Origin: Photobacterium sp. CCB-ST2H9
GTDB lineage: Bacteria > Pseudomonadota > Gammaproteobacteria > Enterobacterales > Vibrionaceae
Direction of reading: 5' to 3'
NCBI RefSeq assembly: GCF_023151555.2
Contig: NZ_CP100426.1
Coordinates: 558,001 to 622,000, forward strand
DNA: 64,000 nucleotides
Numbering within the stretch: position 1 is the stretch's first letter; every line of letters begins with the position of its first letter. A program made the position numbers and the translations under genes. Below the pieces are notes generated by a model. That model was not told the origin of the DNA, ran no database searches, and worked only from the letters and a program-made list of their open reading frames with translations. Shown here one piece after another: positions 1 to 7,974 of the stretch.

Positions 1-342
1 GCTGGTCTTCGCCTCCAGTGTATCCAGCATGGCCAGATTACGGGCCAGCACCTGTACGACAGCAGTGATATCCGGCGAATCCCACCAGCCATCCATATAG
101 GCCTCACCGGCAGCAATACTGCCGCCTTGCAGCAGTCTGCGGTAGAGCGCAGGATCTTTGACCAGAACATATGCCTGGCAATCGGCTGTCTCATCTCCGA
201 ACCTGTGCGTATCTCCCCGGCTGTCAACTAAAGTCAGTCCGGCATAGCGAAGTTGCTTCAGCAGCGTAAAAACCAGTGTCCGGGCGACTGAGCCGGCTTC
301 CGGTTTCGTACTGTATCTGCTTTTCGTTTCTGTATTCGACAT
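1..342 (-). CDS. cfa: Cyclopropane-fatty-acyl-phospholipid synthase, N-terminal part (runs off left edge)
   Basis: An open frame of 114 codons starts with ATG at 342 and continues through the left edge without a stop. A good Shine-Dalgarno (TGAGGTCA) precedes it, and it begins 9 bases after the stop of the DUF1365 gene, so it is the last visible gene of the photolyase operon. The translation has the N-terminal features of the CFA synthase family, including LRYAGLTLVDSRGDTHRFG and the GSIAAGEAYMDGWWDSPD stretch (GE.YMDGWW). The SAM-binding and catalytic parts are outside the window. The family methylenates unsaturated acyl chains of membrane phospholipids using SAM. In operons with DUF1365 and FAD proteins, paralogues may act on other lipid substrates; that is inference. 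Confidence 0.85.
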   Translation of the reverse strand, partial: MSNTETKSRYSTKPEAGSVARTLVFTLLKQLRYAGLTLVDSRGDTHRFGDETADCQAYVLVKDPALYRRLLQGGSIAAGEAYMDGWWDSPDITAVVQVLARNLAMLDTLEAKTS

Positions 343-351
343 TGTCTGACC

Positions 352-1293
352 TCAGCGATGTGTTGAATGATGTTGCCCGGCATCCTGCCCAGGCTTATAC
401 ACGGACTTTTGTATCGGGCCGTTCCCGGAACTTTGAAAAGGGGGTTGCACATTCCCCTGAAGAGAACCGGATATCACATCCGGTACTGAATCGTGTTTTG
501 AATCGCCGTCTTTTGGCGATGCATGTGCTGCCGTGCGCGGATGTCCGTGAAACGGAACCCCTTTCCACCACAGTTTCATTGCCTGCCAGTAAATTCCGGC
601 AACCACTTTCAGGGTTTGAACCGGCGTCTGACGCAGCAAACGCCACAGCACGTTCGTGCGAAAATCCTGTCTGCGCAAAGCCATGGTGGCGTCCATCACC
701 ACATCACCAGCGTCAGTATCATGAATATCCAAATGAACAAGCAGTTGATTTTCTGAAACTTTCAAACGCCAAAAATAATGCTGAGCCATTGGATTGAAGG
801 GCGACACATGAAAAGCCTTGTTCTGAAACCATTGCTTTTCATGCCAGTCCGACACAGCAGGCACAGCATAAAAATGACGCTGATTCCACGGGGTGTTGCT
901 GACTTCAGCCAGCAGCCAGCGCCATTCGCCCTGTTCGTTGAAACAGTAATAAAGGTTGATCGGACTAAAATAGATTCCGAAATAACGTAACTGACAAAGT
1001 TGCTTCACTCTGCCGCCGGTGAGTTGCTCCCCCGTCAGCTTGAAGACTTTGTCCAAAACCTTGTCTTTCAGGGGGCCCGTCCCTTCACCGCGCAGGTAAT
1101 CTTCCCGTCGCCACCTTACCGGGTGATACCATCGTTGTCCGAACCCGCGCACCTGAGTACACAGCAGATCCAGCTCATCGAGTTCGATCAAGGGCATGAA
1201 CATGGGATAGCTGAACGCATGCTTTGCCGGAGTAAAACGACGGTGCCGGACTTGCCCGACATACAGACCGCTCTGTAAGCTGCTCAGATTCAT
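352..1293 (-). CDS. DUF1365 family protein
   Basis: This 313-residue protein carries DUF1365 hallmarks: the N-terminal LYVGQVRHRRFTPAKHAFSYPMFM block, RYFGIYFSPINLYYCF near residues 105-120, and AEVSNTPWNQRHFY followed by KAFHVSPFNPM. The family has no settled biochemical role. It is nearly always found beside a FAD amine-oxidase-like protein and a CFA synthase, as here, so a role in modifying unsaturated fatty acids is inferred from context. The start overlaps the stop of the upstream FAD gene by 4 bases, which suggests translational coupling. The C-terminal 60 residues are polar and low in similarity to the core. Confidence 0.85.
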   Translation of the reverse strand: MNLSSLQSGLYVGQVRHRRFTPAKHAFSYPMFMPLIELDELDLLCTQVRGFGQRWYHPVRWRREDYLRGEGTGPLKDKVLDKVFKLTGEQLTGGRVKQLCQLRYFGIYFSPINLYYCFNEQGEWRWLLAEVSNTPWNQRHFYAVPAVSDWHEKQWFQNKAFHVSPFNPMAQHYFWRLKVSENQLLVHLDIHDTDAGDVVMDATMALRRQDFRTNVLWRLLRQTPVQTLKVVAGIYWQAMKLWWKGVPFHGHPRTAAHASPKDGDSKHDSVPDVISGSLQGNVQPPFQSSGNGPIQKSVYKPGQDAGQHHSTHR

Positions 1294-2576
1294 GAGACGA
1301 ACTCCGAACGATCACGGGCTGTATCTCTCTTCAGGATTTCAATCTCTCTGACCACGTCCAGTGCACTCCGGACCCCATCTTCGTGAAAGCCGTTATACCA
1401 GTACGCCCCGCAAAACCAGTATCCTTGCTTACCGTTGATCAGTTCACGCTGCTGTTGTGCTGCAATGGATGCGACATTGAAAACCGGATGCGCATAAGTA
1501 AACCGACGCAGGATCTTTTCAGGATCAATATCCTGAGTCCGGTTCAGGGTCACACAGAAGGTTTCCGGTGCTGACAGCCCCTGCAGAATGTTCATGTTGT
1601 AGGTCATGCTCGCAAGCCGGTGTTCATGGTCAGCAGCATGCGGGAGGTGATAATTCCATGCTGCCCAGGCACGTCTGGTATTCGGTAACAGGTTCGTATC
1701 GGTATGCAGAACAACCTCATTGTCCTGATAAGGAATAGCCCCCAGTACCCGTGATTCCTGCACCGTTGGATCGGCAAGCATCGCCAGAGCCTGATTGCTG
1801 TGACAGGCAAATATCACCTGATCGAACAAGTGAGTGCCCTGTGACGTTGACACCGCAATGGCTGGCCCGCAACGCTCAACACGGCGAACCGGTTGGTTCA
1901 GGTGGATCCGATCCTCAAAATCCCGGACCAGACTCCGGACATATTCCCGGGAACCGCCCGGAACGACAAACCACTGCGGTCGGTTGGTCACTTCCAGTAA
2001 CCCATGATGACGAAAGAAACGCGCGAAAAACGGGAACGGAAACGCCCGCATGTCCGACAGAGTTGAGGACCAGATCGCCGCTCCCATGGGCAAGATGTAG
2101 TTCTGGCAGAAAAACGGACTGAATTCATGCAGGCTCAGGAACTCACCCAGCGTGATATGATTCATTTCGTCCAGACTGGCTTCTCTGGCGAGCTGATTAA
2201 ACCGCAGGATCTCGCCGATAAACCGGTAATACCGGGGACTGAAAAAATTCCGCCACTGAGCAAACATAGACAGCGCATCATGACCGTTATATTCCAGTCC
2301 GATGGCTTCATTCTGAACACTGAAGCTCATTTCAGTCGGCTGACGGCCAATACCGATTTCCCGCAGCAAGTCTTCAAAATTCGGATAAGTCCTGTCATTA
2401 AATACAATAAAACCGGTGTCGATTGCATAGCATCCGCTTTCCACCTCAACATCGACGGTCGCGGTATGTCCGCCAATATAGTCATTCGCCTCAAAAACAG
2501 TGATGTCATGGCGTTCGCGCAGTTTCCAGGCACAGGTCAGTCCCGCAATGCCGGTTCCGATAATGGCTATCTTCAT
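1290..2576 (-). CDS. FAD/NAD(P)-binding amine-oxidase-like protein
   Basis: This is a 428-residue flavoprotein. It starts with the dinucleotide-binding fold IAIIGTGIAGLTCAWKL (GxGxxG) followed by the acidic strand end VFEAND, and then GGHTATV and DTGFIVFNDRTYPNF, typical of the amine-oxidase-like NAD/FAD proteins of photolyase operons. Near the C-terminus WFCGAYWYNGFHEDGVRSA forms the second FAD-contacting block. The substrate is not known; a role in oxidation or desaturation of a lipid is inferred from the neighbouring DUF1365 and cfa genes. It overlaps the SDR stop by one base and the DUF1365 start by 4 bases. Confidence 0.85.
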   Translation of the reverse strand: MKIAIIGTGIAGLTCAWKLRERHDITVFEANDYIGGHTATVDVEVESGCYAIDTGFIVFNDRTYPNFEDLLREIGIGRQPTEMSFSVQNEAIGLEYNGHDALSMFAQWRNFFSPRYYRFIGEILRFNQLAREASLDEMNHITLGEFLSLHEFSPFFCQNYILPMGAAIWSSTLSDMRAFPFPFFARFFRHHGLLEVTNRPQWFVVPGGSREYVRSLVRDFEDRIHLNQPVRRVERCGPAIAVSTSQGTHLFDQVIFACHSNQALAMLADPTVQESRVLGAIPYQDNEVVLHTDTNLLPNTRRAWAAWNYHLPHAADHEHRLASMTYNMNILQGLSAPETFCVTLNRTQDIDPEKILRRFTYAHPVFNVASIAAQQQRELINGKQGYWFCGAYWYNGFHEDGVRSALDVVREIEILKRDTARDRSEFVS

Positions 2577-3307
2577 TATTTTTTCCCTGTCATTCGTTTC
2601 ACGATCGCCAGCTGCAACGGCATAGGGAGCAGCGACAGAAATTTCAGATACCCGCTGAACAGTGGCGGGAAATGAATTTGGGATTTCCGTTTTTCAATTC
2701 CCTGACGAATTTTGTGCGAAGCATATTCAGTGCTCACCCGCATCGGCATTTCAAAATCATTTTTATCCGTCAGCGGGGTTTCAACGAATCCCGGGGAGAC
2801 CAGCGTGATTGTGATCCCTCGTCTTGCCAGGTCCAGTTTCAGACTGTTGGTCAGATAATCGACTGCGGCTTTTGATGCCCCATAAGCCTCGGTCCGCGGG
2901 AGTGGAACAAAGGATGCCGATGAACTGACCATCACCAAATGGGTCGTTTCCGTAAAATGAGGCTGCATGGCCTCAATACAGTTCAGCAGGCCGAAGAAAT
3001 TGACATCAAACACACGATGAAACAAAGCCACATCCACTTCACCGTGCTCGATATACTCACAGGTGCCCGCGTTCAAAATGATCAGATTTGGCCTGACGGT
3101 CGGATCGCCCAAGGCATCATGCGTTGCCTGATAATCAGAAATATCAAAGGCCAATGGCGTGATCCGTTCACTGACATTTGCAACCTGCTGCAACTTTTCC
3201 AGTGATCGTCCGCAGGCAATCACCTGCCAGCCTTCAACGGCATAATCTTTCGCAAGCTGAGCGCCGATGCCGGAGCTGGCGCCAGTGATCAGCACAGTCG
3301 ACATCAT
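2576..3307 (-). CDS. Short-chain dehydrogenase/reductase (SDR)
   Basis: This 243-residue classical SDR has the cofactor motif TGASSGIG at residues 8-15, NAG at about residues 79-81 (LILNAGTCEY), a catalytic Ser in MVSSSAS, and the YxxxK pair in EAYGASKAAVDY. PGFVETPLT follows, as in family members. Two adjacent ATG codons exist (3307 and 3304); the TGA of the preceding NTF2-like gene is embedded in them, so translation is probably coupled. The substrate is unknown. Homologues recur in light- or singlet-oxygen-responsive photolyase clusters of Proteobacteria, and the operon position here supports the same assignment. Confidence 0.88.
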   Translation of the reverse strand: MMSTVLITGASSGIGAQLAKDYAVEGWQVIACGRSLEKLQQVANVSERITPLAFDISDYQATHDALGDPTVRPNLIILNAGTCEYIEHGEVDVALFHRVFDVNFFGLLNCIEAMQPHFTETTHLVMVSSSASFVPLPRTEAYGASKAAVDYLTNSLKLDLARRGITITLVSPGFVETPLTDKNDFEMPMRVSTEYASHKIRQGIEKRKSQIHFPPLFSGYLKFLSLLPMPLQLAIVKRMTGKK

Positions 3308-3789
3308 GACAAACCTGCCTTAATGGTTTTGATGACCCGGCCCAGTATAGGGATACCTTCGTACACCATTTCTCCCAGATCGAAATAGTCACGATGGTAA
3401 ATCACCCGGTTCTCCTGAAACCGAAGCACAGAACAGCCTTGCACCTGACGAAGCTGGCCCTGATCAATCCGGGGATGGGCGAAATTCATGGTCCAGACCA
3501 CGCAGCCCTGTTGTTGATCGGCCTGGTTCTGAACCAGAGTCTGATGAATATCAAACCGGCAATGTGTCACATGTTTGTATAACTGAAGGAAGTAATCATC
3601 AAGTGCTTGCCAGCCCATCACCCGGTGAGCCGGATCTTCAAACACCACATCCGGATGATAAAGATCCGCCAGACTGGCCAGGTTGTGTTTATCCAGATTG
3701 GTGTAGAGCCGGACAAAAGTGTCCATGACGGTTTCCGTTTCCGGGACATCCTCTCCCCGGACAACATGGGTGCTGTTCAGATCGCTCAT
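3304..3789 (-). CDS. SnoaL/NTF2-like fold protein
   Basis: This 161-residue protein has the NTF2/SnoaL-like pattern: FVRLYTNLDKHNLASLADLYHPDVVFEDPAHRVMGWQALDDYF followed by alternating strands ending in YHRDYFDLGEMVYEGIPILGRV. These proteins form a small cone-shaped fold used for ligand binding or as isomerase-like enzymes. The family member found beside photolyase has no assigned reaction. It lies 41 bases downstream of phr and overlaps the SDR start, so it is part of the operon. No signal peptide or membrane segment is seen. Confidence 0.82.
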   Translation of the reverse strand: MSDLNSTHVVRGEDVPETETVMDTFVRLYTNLDKHNLASLADLYHPDVVFEDPAHRVMGWQALDDYFLQLYKHVTHCRFDIHQTLVQNQADQQQGCVVWTMNFAHPRIDQGQLRQVQGCSVLRFQENRVIYHRDYFDLGEMVYEGIPILGRVIKTIKAGLS

Positions 3790-3830
3790 GGGTTTGCTCC
3801 CTTCAGTGATTGCGAAATCCTTCGCTGGCT

Positions 3831-5297
3831 TCAGTTCGCTTCTGCTGCAGCTTTTGCCTGTTTAAATACTTCAATCGCATGCAGTCTTGCCGATTTGTGA
3901 TCCACCATCGGTGGCGGATAATCAAGGTTTTTCACATCAGGCCAGTCATAAGGGTTATGAATATATTTATCCGGGACATGGGCCAGCTCTTTCACCCAGG
4001 TCCGGATAAACGCACCGCCCGGGTCAAACTTTTTGCCCTGTGCGGTCGGATTAAAGACCCGGAAGTAAGGCTGAGCATCAGTCCCGGTCGAGGCCGCCCA
4101 TTGCCAGCCGCCATTGTTGGATGCCAGATCGCCATCGATCAGATGCGACATGAACCATTTCTCGCCTTCCCGCCAGTGAATCAGCAAATCCTTGGTCAGA
4201 AAGCTGGCCGTAATCATCCGCAGCCGGTTATGCATCCACCCGGTTGCTTTCAGCTGTCGCATCGCGGCATCCACTATCGGAAATCCGGTCTGCCCGTGCT
4301 GCCATTGTTCCAGAGCAGTTTGATTCGCATGCCACCGGACTTTTCTTGTCCAGTTAACAAATGGCTGCTCCCGGCTGACTTGCGGATAAGCCTCAATCAG
4401 ATGCCGGTAAAACTCCCGCCAGATAATTTCATTGAGCCAGATAAAGGGCCCTTCTTCCTGTTTCTCCAGCGTATTCGGATACTCATGCAATACAGCAGTG
4501 ACACACTGACGCGCTGAAATGGCGCCAACAGCCAGATACGGCGACAAACCGCTGGTACCATCGACAGCCGGAATATCCCGCTGCTCGCCGTAATCCTGAA
4601 TTTTTTCAATGCAAAAGCGCATCAGACGCTGCCGGACTGAGGATTCATCAACCGGCCACTGGCTGCTGTCTGCTTCCGGGTAAGCCAGACAATCACGGCT
4701 GAGACTTTCATCCAGATCAGTGCCGAACGCACTCATATTGTCTGGATGCGCAACAGCCTCTGGAACAGGCTGGGCCCATGCCGGGCTGAGGAGAAACTGT
4801 TCAATCCAGGTCCTCCGAAAAGGGGTATAAACTTTAAAAGGGTCGCCCTGCCGGTTGAGCACCTGCCCGGCCGGAATGACACAGGTATCTTCAAACACAC
4901 TGAATTTGATCCCGGCGCTTTTTAAAGCCCGCCCCACAGCCAGATCGCGCTGTTTTTCATTCCACTCGTACTGTTTATTACAGAACACATGGGTTACCTG
5001 CCATGCATTCGCCAGAGCGGTAATGGATTCCGGGATCGCTGCAAAATCAGCAACGGTTTCGACCCGCAGAGGGATATTGCAATCGGCCAGCTGGGATTGC
5101 AGTTCGGTTAAACGACGACGAATGAAATCGATCTGAATCGGCGCGGTATCATGCCTTGCCCATTGTTCAGGCGTTGCATAAAACACCGCAAGCACCGGTT
5201 TGTTCTGCCGACAGGCCTGAATCAATGCGGTGTTATCCACGGTTCTCAAATCGGCCCGGAACCACATCAGACTGGTCTGTGTCTTACTGCTCGCCAT
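3831..5297 (-). CDS. phrB: Class I deoxyribodipyrimidine (CPD) photolyase
   Basis: This is a light-dependent DNA repair flavoenzyme that splits cyclobutane pyrimidine dimers. It has the N-terminal antenna-binding Rossmann-like domain (LMWFRADLRTVDNTAL) and the C-terminal FAD domain, with WREFYRHLIEAYP, the MHNRLRMITASFLTKDLLIHWREGE block, and NNGGWQWAASTGTDAQPYFRVFNP, the signature of class I photolyases. I chose the ATG at 5297 because AGGAG precedes it and the protein then begins MASSKTQTSLMWFRADLR, giving 488 residues, near family length. This start lies inside the 3' end of the MerR gene. A frame extension upstream to 5336 exists but lacks support. Confidence 0.95.
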   Translation of the reverse strand: MASSKTQTSLMWFRADLRTVDNTALIQACRQNKPVLAVFYATPEQWARHDTAPIQIDFIRRRLTELQSQLADCNIPLRVETVADFAAIPESITALANAWQVTHVFCNKQYEWNEKQRDLAVGRALKSAGIKFSVFEDTCVIPAGQVLNRQGDPFKVYTPFRRTWIEQFLLSPAWAQPVPEAVAHPDNMSAFGTDLDESLSRDCLAYPEADSSQWPVDESSVRQRLMRFCIEKIQDYGEQRDIPAVDGTSGLSPYLAVGAISARQCVTAVLHEYPNTLEKQEEGPFIWLNEIIWREFYRHLIEAYPQVSREQPFVNWTRKVRWHANQTALEQWQHGQTGFPIVDAAMRQLKATGWMHNRLRMITASFLTKDLLIHWREGEKWFMSHLIDGDLASNNGGWQWAASTGTDAQPYFRVFNPTAQGKKFDPGGAFIRTWVKELAHVPDKYIHNPYDWPDVKNLDYPPPMVDHKSARLHAIEVFKQAKAAAEAN

Positions 5298-6132
5298 CGT
5301 TCTGAACTCCTGTCGGTGGTTTCTGCCAGCCTGCATGAATCACAGCGATACTGCCGTTCAGCTGAACGGGACAATGGAATTCATCATGCAATCGAGACAG
5401 TTGTTTCAAAATCGCCTGAGGCAATTTACTTTCACCCATGACAACCACTTTTTCGAATTGCTGCTGAGCAACCGCGGCCTCCAGCCCATGCAACTTTCCG
5501 TTGAACGGTAAGTTCTCCAGAATTGTGACGCTGTCACCTTCACTACTCATCGCCAGGGCAGCCAACCAGATCGTGTGCGTCATACCATCCTGCGCAGGCT
5601 CAAAACTTAAAAGCAGGGCTTTTTTACCGTTGCGTTTGCGATTTTTGGAAATCAGACCGGCGCACCGTTCGATCAGCGCCGACTGCCACAACGCTTTCTG
5701 TATCGCACTGAGTGGATTTGCCGGATCCTTGACCTGCTTATCGACAGGCTCAACCACGTTTTCAATAAACATAGGCAGCGGGTACTCTTTCATCAGCTGA
5801 GTTAACAGCTGCTCCAGTTTCCCCCGGCGACATTCCGACAGCGCCGTCAACACAGGTTCAACCCATTCATTCTGCTCACTCTGACTGAGCGGCGCTTCCA
5901 TGCCCCCTTCCAGTAAGGGACGCACTTTACTGATCGCAACACCTTTCTCCAGCCAGGACAGAATCAGCTGTATTCTTTCAATATCTTCCCGGGTGTATAA
6001 CCGGTGACCTTTTTCAGTGCGCTGTGGCTTGATCAAACCATAGCGTCGCTGCCATGCACGCAAGGTGACCGGATTCACTCCCGTTAGTTCAGAAACTTCC
6101 CGTATTGCAAACAATTGAATTTCAGAGGCCAT
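5284..6132 (-). CDS. MerR-family regulator, LitR/CarH-like, with degenerate cobalamin domain
   Basis: This 282-residue regulator has an N-terminal MerR helix-turn-helix (IREVSELTGVNPVTLRAWQRRYGL, then the wing with GHRLYTREDIERI). The C-terminal half aligns by pattern with the B12-binding half of LitR/CarH photoreceptors. However, the usual E/D-x-H-x-x-G motif reads MTHTIW, and no W-x9-EH motif is visible, so it probably does not bind adenosylcobalamin. It sits between DUF523/DUF1722 and photolyase, overlapping both (11 and 14 bases). Members beside phr genes usually repress the operon in the dark; the tandem TGTACA sites at 7105-7175 are the likely operators, which would make it autoregulatory. 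How light would be sensed without B12 is open. Confidence 0.85.
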   Translation of the reverse strand: MASEIQLFAIREVSELTGVNPVTLRAWQRRYGLIKPQRTEKGHRLYTREDIERIQLILSWLEKGVAISKVRPLLEGGMEAPLSQSEQNEWVEPVLTALSECRRGKLEQLLTQLMKEYPLPMFIENVVEPVDKQVKDPANPLSAIQKALWQSALIERCAGLISKNRKRNGKKALLLSFEPAQDGMTHTIWLAALAMSSEGDSVTILENLPFNGKLHGLEAAVAQQQFEKVVVMGESKLPQAILKQLSRLHDEFHCPVQLNGSIAVIHAGWQKPPTGVQNDGEQ

Positions 6133-7096
6133 AACGTAATTTCAACTCCTCCGGATACGGATTGAGAAAGGTCTGCAATTGCAGATACGGATCCGGATAT
6201 TCTTTCAGGTAATGTTTAATCAGTGCCAAAGGGACAAGAATTGGCTGATGACCCAGTCGATAGCTCTGAATCAGGTCATGAAGCTCCTGCTTTTGACGGC
6301 TGGTCAGACTGCGTTTGAAATAGCCCTGGAGATGCATCAGCACATTGGTATTGTTGCGACGGTTGGCGCGTTGACGCAGTGCATCCATTAACTGCTGACG
6401 ATATTCGGTAAAGAATTCATCCAGATCCCAGTTTTTGATGCCTGCCACCAGCTGCCCCATGGCTTTGTAGGCCGCCGGGCAATGTGCCATCAAAACGAAT
6501 TTATAGCGTGAATGGAATTTAATGAATGCATCCAGCGAAAGCCGTTGTGCCACACTTTGATAGAAATCATGCAGCGCATAAATGCGGAACACGAAGTTTT
6601 CCCGGAGCACAGGATCCTGCAGCCTTCCGTCTTCTTCCACCGGCAGCCAGGGCATTGCGGTCATCAGTTTTTGAGTAAAGACACCGACAGTTCCTCCCGG
6701 AACCGTATTGCCATTCGGGATGTACAACTTCACCCGTTCCATCCCGCAGGTCGGAGATTTTGCACAAACAACAAAGCCACACAGTTCGTTGAGCCCTGAA
6801 GCGTGCTTTTCAGCAAATGCCTGCATCTGACGGGTGTAATCCTGCTGCCCATGCTTACTGTCAACCAGACGGGGTTCGTTTTCTGTCAGCACCAAACGAA
6901 CAGTGGGACGCGGGACAGGCAAACCAATCGCCATTTCAGGACAGACCGGACGAAAACGGACATATTTTGCCAGCTCATCAGTGACAAAACGGTTTCGTTT
7001 GTGGCCGCCATCAAAGCGAACCTGTTCACCCAGCACACAAGCACTGATTCCAACCGGAATCCTTCTTTCACTGTCAGCCGTCTCAAACCGAGTCAT
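6122..7096 (-). CDS. DUF523/DUF1722 two-domain protein
   Basis: The DUF523 part (residues 1-150) has the cysteine pattern GISACVLGEQVRFDGGHKR, RPVCPEMAIGLPVPRPTVRLV and VVCAKSPTCGMERVK. The DUF1722 part follows (HSRYKFVLMAHCPAAYKAMGQLVA to the end, with the terminal YPDPYLQLQTFLNPYPEELKLRYGL). I chose the ATG at 7096 because AGGTG precedes it and the family begins near RIPVGISACVLG; the frame extends upstream to 7159 but crosses the operator region. The four conserved Cys suggest metal or Fe-S binding, which is inference. This is the first gene of the photolyase operon and directly follows the tandem TGTACA sites. The fusion is common in photolyase clusters of Vibrionaceae and Pseudomonas. 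Confidence 0.88.
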   Translation of the reverse strand: MTRFETADSERRIPVGISACVLGEQVRFDGGHKRNRFVTDELAKYVRFRPVCPEMAIGLPVPRPTVRLVLTENEPRLVDSKHGQQDYTRQMQAFAEKHASGLNELCGFVVCAKSPTCGMERVKLYIPNGNTVPGGTVGVFTQKLMTAMPWLPVEEDGRLQDPVLRENFVFRIYALHDFYQSVAQRLSLDAFIKFHSRYKFVLMAHCPAAYKAMGQLVAGIKNWDLDEFFTEYRQQLMDALRQRANRRNNTNVLMHLQGYFKRSLTSRQKQELHDLIQSYRLGHQPILVPLALIKHYLKEYPDPYLQLQTFLNPYPEELKLRYGL

Positions 7097-7104
7097 CTCG
7101 CACC

Positions 7105-7175
7105 TGTACAAAAATATTTCTTGTACAAGAATGGTAGTCAAACACACCTGGTTGTACAAGTTTTTATTTTGTACA
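7105..7175 (-). promoter_or_regulatory. Tandem TGTACA-N11-TGTACA operators of the photolyase operon
   Basis: TGTACA occurs four times at 7105-7110, 7122-7127, 7153-7158 and 7170-7175. Within each pair the start-to-start distance is 17 bases, and the two pairs are 48 bases apart, so the two pairs are nearly identical copies of one operator. Published LitR/PplR-type MerR sites are described as T(G/A)TACA and TGTA(C/T)A separated by about 12 bases, so the MerR protein encoded in the operon is the obvious binder. The sites lie immediately upstream of the first gene (start 7096), where the promoter is expected. Between 7176 and 7401 I see no gene. Confidence 0.75.
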
Positions 7176-7401
7176 ACGTGTGCAGGTCTTTATGAAATGA
7201 TTGCAGAGGTATCTCATAAATTGAAAGTCAGGCTCATCACGACAAGAGAGAAAAAGCCCGTACCTTTTCATATCCGCGAAAAATCCTTAAACGATCAAGT
7301 GAGACTGAGCGATGATTGCGTTTTCCGCAGTGGAAGAACGAATGATGTGATAAGCCAGAGGTGGCTCATCACCTGCTGTCGTCAACCGGAGAGAACCGAA
7401 A

Positions 7402-7827
7402 TTACATTTTTTGTCCGTCAGTTCTGACATGATGCTCTTGCTTTGCCTGCCAGGCTTCAAAATCATCCAAATCCTGCTGTACCAGTTTGAGACAGACAGC
7501 CAGAATCAGTGCATCATCGGTGAAGCCCAGAAAAGGAATAACATCCGGCAGCACATCCAGCGGATTAAAGACGTACAGCAAAGCCGTAACGATAGCAGCA
7601 ATGGTGAACCATGGGATTTCCCGATACTCCCCTCGCCAGTATGCCTTGACCAGCCGATACATCGACTTCACCACATTAAAGTACTGGCGCAGCGAACCAT
7701 TTTTCTGCACTTTCGCTTCGATGTCCTGCTCTTTCTCCAGTACTCGCTCAATGTCTTTATCGGTGACTTTCCTGGACGAATTTTCCAGTTTTACTTTTGC
7801 TTCCTGCTCACCGAACTTGCCCGCCAT
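7402..7827 (-). CDS. DUF1232 (YkvA-like) membrane protein
   Basis: This protein of about 141 residues has a charged N-terminal half (EQEAKVKLENSSRKVTDKDIERVLEKEQDIEAKV) and the DUF1232 core PWFTIAAIVTALLYVFNPLDVLPDVIPFLGFTDDALIL. That core holds a hydrophobic segment and the family signature NPxDxxPDxIPxxGxxDD. Its function is unknown across the family. I prefer the ATG at 7827 (MAGKFGEQ) because AGAGGTG lies about 8 bases upstream; an ATG at 7836 is also in frame. It stands alone, on the far side of the photolyase operators and on the same strand. Confidence 0.82.
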   Translation of the reverse strand: MAGKFGEQEAKVKLENSSRKVTDKDIERVLEKEQDIEAKVQKNGSLRQYFNVVKSMYRLVKAYWRGEYREIPWFTIAAIVTALLYVFNPLDVLPDVIPFLGFTDDALILAVCLKLVQQDLDDFEAWQAKQEHHVRTDGQKM

Positions 7828-7920
7828 ATGCAACACCTCTGACTTTTTGTCTTCTTCAGTTAACTATGGCTGCGCGAGAACAAATTGTCACCACCTCAGC
7901 CATTTTCCAACAGCAATAAA

Positions 7921-7947
7921 AAAGGCCGGCAACAGATACCGGCCTTT
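7921..7947 (-). terminator. Rho-independent terminator after the XRE-2TM gene
   Basis: AAAGGCCGG at 7921-7929 pairs with CCGGCCTTT at 7939-7947 around a 9-base loop. On the minus strand the 3' arm runs into a T-rich stretch, so it terminates the XRE-2TM gene that ends at 7975. The A/T flanks are present on both sides, so it may also act in the other direction. Confidence 0.8.
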
Positions 7948-7974
7948 TCACTCAGGCGAATGCACACCATAGGA

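Noticed and set aside
7197..7427. 76-codon plus-strand frame in the gap behind the photolyase operators
   Set aside because: It has a composition rich in Arg/Lys with no recognisable fold, overlaps the end of the DUF1232 gene and lacks a clear Shine-Dalgarno.
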